From Deltaproteobacteria bacterium (GTDB lineage: Bacteria; Desulfobacterota; Binatia; HRBIN30; JACQVA1): a stretch of 64,000 nt of DNA. The translations under genes were made by a program, and so were the position numbers. This document shows positions 57,870 to 64,000 of this stretch, one piece after another; positions within the stretch are counted from its first letter, which is position 1, and every line of letters starts with the position of its first letter. The stretch lies in the NCBI GenBank assembly GCA_016210005.1, contig JACQVA010000147.1, forward strand, positions 1 through 64,000, written 5' to 3'. The notes beneath the pieces were generated by a model that saw only the letters and a program-made list of their open reading frames with translations, had not been told where the DNA came from and did no database searches.

Positions 57870-58466
57870 GTGACTGAGGATCTCGCGCCGCCGGCGGCCA
57901 CGGTCAGCACGTTCGGGCCACCGATCGCGCCGGCAATACCGGCGGTGCGCTTGCTGGGGGCCGGGTTCCTGTCTCGCGCCAATCTCGCGGTCGGGTGGAG
58001 CCTTTCATGGCGGGTCGGACTCGCCAATGGCCTCGTCTCCGGGGCATTGGCGGGCGCTCTGCGCCTGGCGCGCGGCTCCGTCACCCCAGACCTGGCCGAT
58101 CGGCTAGCACTGGCGGCAGCAACCACTGTAGCCGGCCTGCTGGTTACGGACTGGGCTGGTCGCCGCATCGCTCGGCGCCGCTACGGTTTGGTCATCGATC
58201 GCTTCGTCGGCTGGGCCATCACCTGGCGCGAGGGGGTGGCCGGATTGGCGTGGGCATCGGCCGCGGGCGTGGTGATTGCGGCTGCGGTTATCTCGATCCA
58301 TCTGGCAGTAGGCGGCGAGGCGGCACGAACGCTGACCAAGGCGGTGTTGGTGCTCTGCCTGCCCGGTGCGATCGTGCTGGCAGTCGCCGGCGGCGGGTGG
58401 GCCGCGCATCGGGTGTTTGCGCACCAGCGGGCGGCCGCGACCGGCCCACCCGCCGCGGCGCCCTGA
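57870..58466 (+). CDS. Small integral membrane protein of unknown function
   Basis: A 198-residue protein with about four hydrophobic segments (GLANGLVSGALAGAL; LALAAATTVAGLLV; GLAWASAAGVVIAAAVISIH; AVLVLCLPGAIVLAVAGGGW) and basic loops (AGRRIARRRYG). I do not recognise a family. It starts with GTG and probably has a leaderless transcript. The CoA-transferase gene starts 49 bases after its stop. Confidence 0.7.
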   Translation: MTEDLAPPAATVSTFGPPIAPAIPAVRLLGAGFLSRANLAVGWSLSWRVGLANGLVSGALAGALRLARGSVTPDLADRLALAAATTVAGLLVTDWAGRRIARRRYGLVIDRFVGWAITWREGVAGLAWASAAGVVIAAAVISIHLAVGGEAARTLTKAVLVLCLPGAIVLAVAGGGWAAHRVFAHQRAAATGPPAAAP

Positions 58467-58515
58467 TCGCCGCAGCGCGAGACGAGGGGAAGGAAATAGA
58501 CGGAGAAGCGCGGCC

Positions 58516-59850
58516 ATGCGGACACAGTCGCGGGCGGAACTTGAACAGCTGTACCGGGAGAAGTGCTGCTCGGTGTCGGCTGCGGTCAAACGCATCCGGC
58601 CGCGAGATACCATCGCTGCGCCTATTGCCAGCGGGCAGCCGGCGGCCTTTCTCGCGGGCCTGGCCGAGCGCGACGATTTCGAGGATCTGACGATCTTTAC
58701 CGGTCTCATCATCGAACCCTACGCCGTACTGCAACAACCCGGGGTGCGTTTGATCAGCGGTTTCTATGGTCCGATCGAGCGTATGCTCAAAGCCGCGGGC
58801 GCGCGCATCGACTACTTGCCGGCCGATTTCCTCGGTTGGGAGCGCTATGCCCGCCTGGCCAAGCCGCGCGTGGTGGTCTCCGCGCTCGCCGCCATGGACG
58901 AGCGCGGCTTCTTCAGCTTCGGGCTTCATGCCGGCGCCTCCTTTAACGCCTTCATCGAGGCGGCGCGCGACCCCGAGCGGCTGGCCATCGGCGAGGTCTA
59001 TCGCGACATGCCCCGGGTGCTCGGGCTCGGACGCTACGGCGGCCATCGCATCCACGTCTCGGAGATCGATTGCCTCATCGAATCGGACCGCTCCGTCTTC
59101 GAGCTGCCAGAGGTGCTGCCGGCCGAGGAGGACCGCATTATTGCCGCGCAGGTCGAGTCGCTGATCGAGGACGGCGCGACGCTGCAATTCGGCATCGGCG
59201 GGGTCCCCAACCTGGTCGCCACGTTCTTGGCCGAAGGGCAAAAGGGGGATTTCGGAATCCACTCCGAGATGATCGTGGACGGCATCATGCAGCTGCACCA
59301 GGCGGGCAAGATCACCAACCACAAGGGCATCTACGACGGCTTTTCGATCGGCACCTTTGCCGCCGGCAGCCGCGCGCTCTACGACTGGATGGCGGACAAT
59401 CACCAGGTCCGCCTGTTGCCGGTGGCGCAGGTGAACGACCCCGCCGTAATCCGCCAGAACCGGCGCATGACGAGTGTCAACGGCGCCCTGGCGGTTGACG
59501 TGTCGGGTCAAGTCATGGCCGACACCATCGGCTCGCGCCAGTACTCCGGCGTCGGCGGTCACGAGCTGTTCGTAATCGGAGCGCACGACAGCCCCGAAGG
59601 GCGCAGCATCATCTGCCTGCACTCGACGGTGCAGCTGAAAAGCGGAGAGCGGGTATCGACCATCGTCCCCGCTCTCGCCGCCGGCACCCGCATCAGCACG
59701 CCGCGCCACCACGTGCAGTACGTCATCACCGAGCACGGCATCGCCAATCTCTCGATGCTGACGGATCGCGAGCGGGTCGAGGCTCTGGTCGCCATCGCCC
59801 ATCCCGATTTACGCGCGCAACTGCGGCGCGAGGCGAGTCAGTCGGCGTGA
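58516..59850 (+). CDS. Acetyl-CoA hydrolase/transferase family CoA-transferase (4-hydroxybutyrate CoA-transferase-like)
   Basis: A 444-residue class I CoA-transferase of the AcCoA_hydrolase family. The first domain runs from IRPRDTIAAPIASGQPAAF, and the glycine-rich loop LQFGIGGVPNLVATFL marks the second. FGIHSEMIVDGIMQL carries the likely catalytic Glu region. VSGQVMADTIGSRQYSGVGG and YVITEHGIANL are C-terminal family signatures. It moves CoA between short-chain acyl groups, and the preferred acid cannot be read from sequence. CGGAG lies about 10 bases before the ATG. The stop overlaps a possible GTG start of the next gene. Confidence 0.92.
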   Translation: MRTQSRAELEQLYREKCCSVSAAVKRIRPRDTIAAPIASGQPAAFLAGLAERDDFEDLTIFTGLIIEPYAVLQQPGVRLISGFYGPIERMLKAAGARIDYLPADFLGWERYARLAKPRVVVSALAAMDERGFFSFGLHAGASFNAFIEAARDPERLAIGEVYRDMPRVLGLGRYGGHRIHVSEIDCLIESDRSVFELPEVLPAEEDRIIAAQVESLIEDGATLQFGIGGVPNLVATFLAEGQKGDFGIHSEMIVDGIMQLHQAGKITNHKGIYDGFSIGTFAAGSRALYDWMADNHQVRLLPVAQVNDPAVIRQNRRMTSVNGALAVDVSGQVMADTIGSRQYSGVGGHELFVIGAHDSPEGRSIICLHSTVQLKSGERVSTIVPALAAGTRISTPRHHVQYVITEHGIANLSMLTDRERVEALVAIAHPDLRAQLRREASQSA

Positions 59851-59903
59851 ACCAGGCCCGCGGGCCTTCTCGTGCAAGGCGGCCCGTGCTAGGACTCACC
59901 ACC

Positions 59904-60647
59904 ATGAACCGCCAGCGAGACCTCGGTGGCGCTGCGCCTCAGGCCGCCCCGCTGCCGCGCTCGCGCCTGTTGTGGCTACCGCTGCTGTTGGCGCTGCTCG
60001 GTTGCGCCGGCCGCTCACATCACCCGCACGGTGCGACTCACGGCCACGGGGCGCACGACGCCACCGTCCGCCATTCCTTCGAGGACGTTGAGCACTGGAA
60101 GGCGGTCTTCGACGACCCGGCCCGTGATGCCTGGCAGCAACCACGGGCGGTGGTGGACGCGCTCGGCATCATGCCCGGCATGTGCGTGGCCGATATCGGG
60201 GCCGGCACCGGTTACTTCAGCCGCTACCTGTCTACGGCGGTGGGCGAAAACGGTAGCGTGCTGGCCGCCGAGCCCGAGCCGAATCTGCTGGGCCACCTGC
60301 GCCAGCGTGCCGAGACCGAAGGCAGCGCCAACCTGACGCCGATCTTGGCCTCGTTCGACAACCCGCGGCTACCAGCCGGCGCGGTCGACTTGGTCTTGAT
60401 CGTCGACACCTTCCATCACATCGATGACCGCCTGAACTACTTCCGCCGCCTGCAGCGCGCGCTCAAACCCGGCGGCCGCGTTGCCATCGTCGACTTCAAG
60501 AAGGAGGAGGCGCCGGTAGGACCGCCGGTCGAGCACAAGCTCGCGCGCGAACAGGTCGTCGAGGAATTGCAGAGGGCGGGTTATCAGCTGCTCGGCGAAC
60601 CCGTGCTGCTGCCGTATCAGTACGTGCTGATCTTCGCCCCGCGATGA
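59904..60647 (+). CDS. Predicted lipoprotein with a SAM-dependent methyltransferase domain
   Basis: A 247-residue protein. A hydrophobic leader ends in a lipobox LALLGC (Cys34), followed by a His-rich patch (residues 39-51). A class I methyltransferase domain then has motif I VADIGAGTGYFSRYLS (about residue 96), a DLVLIVDTFHHIDD motif, LKPGGRVAIVDFKKEE and a C-terminal LLPYQYVLIFAP strand. Predicted export of a SAM-binding enzyme is odd, because SAM is cytoplasmic. ATG 59904 is preferred because it sets the signal peptide; GTG 59847 overlapping the previous stop is the alternative. Confidence 0.83.
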   Translation: MNRQRDLGGAAPQAAPLPRSRLLWLPLLLALLGCAGRSHHPHGATHGHGAHDATVRHSFEDVEHWKAVFDDPARDAWQQPRAVVDALGIMPGMCVADIGAGTGYFSRYLSTAVGENGSVLAAEPEPNLLGHLRQRAETEGSANLTPILASFDNPRLPAGAVDLVLIVDTFHHIDDRLNYFRRLQRALKPGGRVAIVDFKKEEAPVGPPVEHKLAREQVVEELQRAGYQLLGEPVLLPYQYVLIFAPR

Positions 60648-60668
60648 TGGACCAGCCGCGGCCAATGT

Positions 60669-60674
60669 TATAGT
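60669..60674 (+). promoter_or_regulatory. -10-like TATAGT just before the amidase gene
   Basis: TATAGT ends 10 bases before ATG 60685, with no Shine-Dalgarno between. This is consistent with a leaderless transcript. Confidence 0.5.
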
Positions 60675-60684
60675 CGCCTCGGCC

Positions 60685-61563
60685 ATGCGCACCGCCGACT
60701 CCACCCCGGTCGTCGTCGCTTTGGTGCAGATGCGCTGCGCCGAGGATACCGCCGCCAACCTCGCCACCGCCCTGGCCCGCATCGCCGAGGCGGCGCAGCG
60801 GGGGGCGCAGATCGTTTGCCTGCCGGAGCTGTTTTGCTCGCGCTATTTCTGCCAGAGCGAGGAGCACAAGTTCTTCGCGCTGGCCGAGCCCATTCCCGGC
60901 CCGTCGACCACGGCGCTGAGCCGGGCCGCGGCGCAGCACGGCGTGGCAATTGTCGGCTCGCTGTTCGAGTGCCGGGCCCCAGGGCTGTATCACAACACCG
61001 CCGTCGTATTCGATGCCGACGGCAGCCTGGCGGGCGTCTACCGCAAGATGCACATTCCGGACGATCCGCTTTACTACGAGAAGTTCTACTTCACTCCCGG
61101 TGATCTAGGCTTTCGGAGCCTGGCCACACGTTACGCCAGCGTCGCCCCGCTGGTGTGTTGGGATCAGTGGTACCCGGAGGCGGCGCGGCTGGCGGCGCTC
61201 GGCGGCGCCCAAATCCTCTTCTACCCGACGGCGATAGCTTGGCACCGAGAGGAGAAGGCCGAGTTCGGCAGCGCGCAGCACGATGCCTGGCAGACGATGC
61301 AGCGTAGCCACGCCATCGCCAACGGCGTCTTTGTGGCCGCAGCCAATCGCGTCGGCCACGAGGGTACGCTCGAGTTCTGGGGGGCGTCGTTCATCGTCGA
61401 TCCGTTCGGCCGCGTGCTGGCGCGCGCCGATCACGGCAGCGAGGAAATCGTGCTCGCCCGTTGTGACCTGGCGCTGATTGCCGAGACCCGCCAGCACTGG
61501 CCGTTCTTGCGTGATCGCCGCATCGACGCTTACGGCGACCTGGTCAAGCGTTACCGCGACTGA
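60685..61563 (+). CDS. aguB: Carbon-nitrogen hydrolase, N-carbamoylputrescine amidase-like
   Basis: A 292-residue nitrilase-superfamily hydrolase with the Glu-Lys-Cys triad in place: E48 in VCLPELF, K121 in VYRKMHIPDD and C158 in PLVCWDQWYPEAAR. The segments YEKFYFTPGDLGF, WDQWYPEAARLAALGGAQI and HAIANGVFVAAANRVG are characteristic of AguB. That enzyme splits N-carbamoylputrescine to putrescine, CO2 and ammonia in polyamine synthesis from agmatine. Its usual partner, agmatine deiminase AguA, is not in the window, so the exact substrate is less certain. Confidence 0.9.
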   Translation: MRTADSTPVVVALVQMRCAEDTAANLATALARIAEAAQRGAQIVCLPELFCSRYFCQSEEHKFFALAEPIPGPSTTALSRAAAQHGVAIVGSLFECRAPGLYHNTAVVFDADGSLAGVYRKMHIPDDPLYYEKFYFTPGDLGFRSLATRYASVAPLVCWDQWYPEAARLAALGGAQILFYPTAIAWHREEKAEFGSAQHDAWQTMQRSHAIANGVFVAAANRVGHEGTLEFWGASFIVDPFGRVLARADHGSEEIVLARCDLALIAETRQHWPFLRDRRIDAYGDLVKRYRD

Positions 61564-61650
61564 AGCTCGTCGGCCGGCTGGCGGTGATCGGCGCGCGGGT
61601 AGCAACCGCTTCTTGTCGCTCCGGCTTCGTCATGGTAACGCCAAGCCGCC

Positions 61651-62922
61651 ATGTTGGACATCAGACTAATTCGCGAGCGCTCGGATTTCGTCAAAGCCGA
61701 GCTAGCCAAGGTGGGCTTTGCCGCTGCCGCCATTGACGAGATTCTCGCCACCGACAAACAGCGGCGCGAGTTGATCGCACAGTCCGAGTCGCTGCGCGCG
61801 CAGCGCAGCGAGACTTCGCGCACCATCGGCAAGCAGGCACCGGCAGAGCGCGAGCGCCTCAAGGCCGAGATGCGCGCCCTCGGCGAGCGTATCGCCGCTT
61901 TCGAGCAGCAGCTCGCCGAAGTCGAGGCGGCGTTCACCGCCCGCATGCTCGAAGTGCCGAACTTGCCTGATCCCAGCGTGCCGCTCGGTCAGGATGACCG
62001 CGACAATACCGTGCTGCGCAGCGAGGGCGAGCCGCGTGCCTTCGCTTTCACCCCCAAGCCGCATTGGGAGCTGGGTCCTGAGCTCGGCATCCTCGACTTC
62101 GATCGTGGCGTGAAGCTCTCGGGCTCGCGCTTCTACGTTCTGCGCGGCGCCGGCGCCGCCTTGCAGCGGGCGCTGATCCAGTGGATGCTCGAGCTCCACA
62201 CCCGTGAGCACGGCTACACCGAGATCTATCCGCCCTATCTGGTCAAGCAAGAGTGCCTGTACGGCGCCGGACAGCTGCCCAAGTTTGCGGACAACATCTA
62301 TCACGACCTCGAAGATGATCTGTGGATGGTCGGGACAGCGGAGATTCCGGTCACCAACCTCCACCGCGACGAGGTGCTCGCCCCCGGCACGCTGCCGCTA
62401 TCGTACGTTGCCTACAGTGCCTGCTTTCGGCGCGAGAAGATGTCGGCCGGGCGCGACGTGCGCGGCATCAAGCGCGGCCACCAGTTCGACAAAGTCGAGC
62501 TGTACAAACTGACCGAGCCGAGCCAGTCCGCCGCCGCGCTCGAGCAGATTCTCAGCGATGCCAGCGAGGTCGCCAGCCGGCTGGAGATTCCTCATCGTGT
62601 CATCAGCATCTGCAGCGGCGATCTCGGCTTCGTGGCCGCCAAGAAGTACGACATCGAGTTGTGGGCACCGGGGTGCGGCGAGTGGCTCGAAGTCAGCTCG
62701 TGCAGCAACTGCACCGACTTTCAAGCCCGGCGCACCAATATCCGCTTCCGCTCCGCGCCCAGCGCCAAGCCCGAGTTGGTCCACACCCTCAACGGCTCCG
62801 GCCTGGCGCTGCCGCGGGTGCTAATCGCGGTGCTCGAAAACTACCAGCAAGCAGACGGCAGCGTGGTAATACCCAAGGTGCTGCGGCCGTTCATGGCCGG
62901 CCGCGAGCGCATCACCGCGTGA
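61651..62922 (+). CDS. serS: Seryl-tRNA synthetase
   Basis: A 423-residue class II synthetase. An N-terminal antiparallel coiled coil that grips the tRNA-Ser variable arm (about residues 30-100, ELIAQSESLRAQRSETSRTI) is followed by the catalytic domain. Motif 1 is near LQRALIQWMLELHTREHGYT, motif 2 is YVAYSACFRREKMSAGRDVR with GIKRGHQFDKVELY, and motif 3 is LNGSGLALPRVLIAVLENYQ. Length is normal and no Shine-Dalgarno is evident. Confidence 0.97.
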   Translation: MLDIRLIRERSDFVKAELAKVGFAAAAIDEILATDKQRRELIAQSESLRAQRSETSRTIGKQAPAERERLKAEMRALGERIAAFEQQLAEVEAAFTARMLEVPNLPDPSVPLGQDDRDNTVLRSEGEPRAFAFTPKPHWELGPELGILDFDRGVKLSGSRFYVLRGAGAALQRALIQWMLELHTREHGYTEIYPPYLVKQECLYGAGQLPKFADNIYHDLEDDLWMVGTAEIPVTNLHRDEVLAPGTLPLSYVAYSACFRREKMSAGRDVRGIKRGHQFDKVELYKLTEPSQSAAALEQILSDASEVASRLEIPHRVISICSGDLGFVAAKKYDIELWAPGCGEWLEVSSCSNCTDFQARRTNIRFRSAPSAKPELVHTLNGSGLALPRVLIAVLENYQQADGSVVIPKVLRPFMAGRERITA

Positions 62923-62945
62923 GGCGATCTGCCACAGGTGAGGCG

Positions 62946-63218
62946 ATGGACTGGAAACTCATTACCGCCGCGTTTGGCTCGATCTTCTTGGCCGAACTGG
63001 GCGACAAGACTCAGCTGGCCGTAATTACGCTTGTGGCCTCCTCGGGGCGCCCCTGGAGTGTGTTCTTGGGTGCGAGCGCGGCGCTAGTAAGCGTGACCTT
63101 GCTGGGTGTCGCAATCGGTGCCGTGTTCGCCGAAGTGTTGCCGCTGGTGTGGCTGCGCAAAGCGGGCGCGCTCGCCTTTGTGGCCATCGGCCTGGCCATG
63201 CTGTTCGATTGGCTGTGA
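62946..63218 (+). CDS. Half-size TMEM165/GDT1 (UPF0016) membrane transporter
   Basis: A 90-residue protein with three hydrophobic segments and one copy of the family signature ELGDKTQLAV (from about residue 18). Full-length GDT1 proteins, which transport Mn2+ or Ca2+, contain two such repeats in about 200 residues. Single-repeat forms are thought to work as dimers. AGGTGAGG precedes the ATG. It follows serS by 23 bases, and no second half-gene is next to it. Confidence 0.85.
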   Translation: MDWKLITAAFGSIFLAELGDKTQLAVITLVASSGRPWSVFLGASAALVSVTLLGVAIGAVFAEVLPLVWLRKAGALAFVAIGLAMLFDWL

Positions 63219-63263
63219 TCCGGCCGGATGAGGTGCGGGGGCACGCCGGCTCCAGCTAACGCG

Positions 63264-64000
63264 CTACTCTTCGTCCGGCAGCGGGCGGTCGGGGGCGTCG
63301 TAGTCGGCACCGTCCTCGCCCGCCTCCACCACGTCTTCGGTGGTGGCCGGCTCTTGCCACGGCACGCGCTCTGCGGGCGGCAGCTCGCCCGGCGCGCGGT
63401 CCTCGCGTTGCCACGGGGCTTGCTCAATGCGCACGCGATCGACCACCGCCGTCAGACCCATTAGGTCAGTGACCGTGTGCAGCAGGATCTGGTGCTCGGC
63501 GGCGCTGGGAACGTCGCCGTCTAGGTATAACACCCCGTGGCGGCAGACGATCCGAAGCTCGTCGAGGTCCAGTCGGCCATCGGCCACCAGCTGGGCGCTG
63601 ACGGCGTCCTGCAACTCGTGGTCGCTCAGCAGGGCGTATTCCGGCGGCAAGTCGGCCCGTGCCGGAGGCTCGCTCTCAGGCTCCGCGGCCGCCGCTGCCG
63701 GCGGCCTCCGCCCCAGGGCGCTGGCGCAGGTGATGCAGAGCGCCGCGGCGGGCAGCACACGCAGCCGCGCGGCGGCAATCGGCTGAGCACATTGCGTGCA
63801 GATGCCGTACCGGCCATCGGCGCAGCGAGCCAGCGCCCGATCGATGTCCTCGACTTCGGCTTTGGCGCGCCGGTCGAGCCGGTCGAGCAGCCGGGTGAGG
63901 CGCTCGTCTTGCGCGCACTCCTCGAGTTCGCTCTCGCGCATAGCTTCGAGAGTGGCTAAGTCGGCTTCCGTATCCGCGACCTCTTTGAGCAACACGCTGC
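63264..64000 (-). CDS. DksA/TraR-type zinc finger fused to a BON domain (5' end outside window)
   Basis: At least 243 residues are visible, and the frame remains open to the right edge. The N-terminal coiled coil (EADLATLEAMRESELEECAQ) and the C4 zinc finger CADGRYGICTQCAQ ... LCITCASAL are DksA-like; DksA-family proteins bind RNA polymerase or act as general regulators. After an Ala/Pro/Glu linker comes a BON domain (LSDHELQDAVSAQLVADGRL, GVLYLDGDVPSAAEH). The C-terminus is acidic. BON domains are usually found in exported, membrane-associated proteins, so the fusion is unusual. The true start lies beyond 64000. Confidence 0.87.
   Translation of the reverse strand, partial: SVLLKEVADTEADLATLEAMRESELEECAQDERLTRLLDRLDRRAKAEVEDIDRALARCADGRYGICTQCAQPIAAARLRVLPAAALCITCASALGRRPPAAAAAEPESEPPARADLPPEYALLSDHELQDAVSAQLVADGRLDLDELRIVCRHGVLYLDGDVPSAAEHQILLHTVTDLMGLTAVVDRVRIEQAPWQREDRAPGELPPAERVPWQEPATTEDVVEAGEDGADYDAPDRPLPDEE

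Overview
This looks like a chromosomal contig from an uncultured, GC-rich, Gram-negative bacterium. Lipoprotein signals, Tat-type and Sec-type signal peptides, multiheme c-type cytochromes and outer-membrane or secreted proteins all point that way. Four large secreted proteins carry Thr/Pro low-complexity linkers and/or paired EF-hand (dockerin-like) C-x-G-D-C...D-E-L-V modules. That combination, with the recO-glyQS-ppdK and grpE-dnaK-dnaJ orders, suggests a member of the former Deltaproteobacteria such as Binatota (Candidatus Binatia). The taxonomic call is inference from style, not from a marker gene. No rRNA, tRNA or CRISPR array was seen.

Layout. 1-600: left edge with a partial GIY-YIG nuclease gene next to palindromic repeats, followed by debris that looks like toxin-antitoxin remnants. 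607-7320: O-methyltransferase, class III aminotransferase, a secreted beta-helix protein, a possible antitoxin-like small ORF and an FGGY sugar kinase. 7321-10615: an intergenic inverted repeat, then an RNA-handling cluster (RRM protein, two small unknown proteins, DEAD-box helicase, a zinc-ribbon protein). 10619-12193: B12-binding radical SAM protein. 12240-17304 (minus): recO-glyQS-ppdK. 17428-24810: grpE-dnaK, a strong terminator, dnaJ, an LpoA-like lipoprotein, thiL and larB. 24827-31592 (minus): addB-addA. 31680-32237: isoprenylcysteine methyltransferase-like membrane protein.

32529-38680 (minus) holds the most distinctive metabolic locus. Five tightly coupled genes encode a pentaheme lipoprotein cytochrome, a Tat-exported molybdopterin oxidoreductase-family subunit with an intact FS0 cysteine set, a four-cluster ferredoxin subunit, an ActC/NrfD-like quinone-interacting membrane subunit, and a cytochrome made of four tandem c-type domains. 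It resembles the alternative complex III / Qrc group but is reduced and carries a different terminal cytochrome.

39152-39787: engB. 40201-51927: a secreted-protein region with a 2039-residue subtilase carrying CARDB repeats, a Cys-rich EF-hand protein, an MBL-fold hydrolase and an FG-GAP protein with a Thr/Pro tail. 52291-53918: a pair of unknown genes, the second exported. 54034-57381: sulfotransferase, GSAM-like aminotransferase, surE. 57519-64000: a small zinc ribbon, a membrane protein, a CoA-transferase, a lipoprotein methyltransferase, an N-carbamoylputrescine amidase-like enzyme, serS, a half-size GDT1 protein and, at the right edge, a DksA-type zinc finger fused to a BON domain.

Across the window several genes lack a Shine-Dalgarno sequence and instead have a TATAAT-like hexamer about 6-11 bases upstream of the start codon. 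This suggests frequent leaderless transcription.
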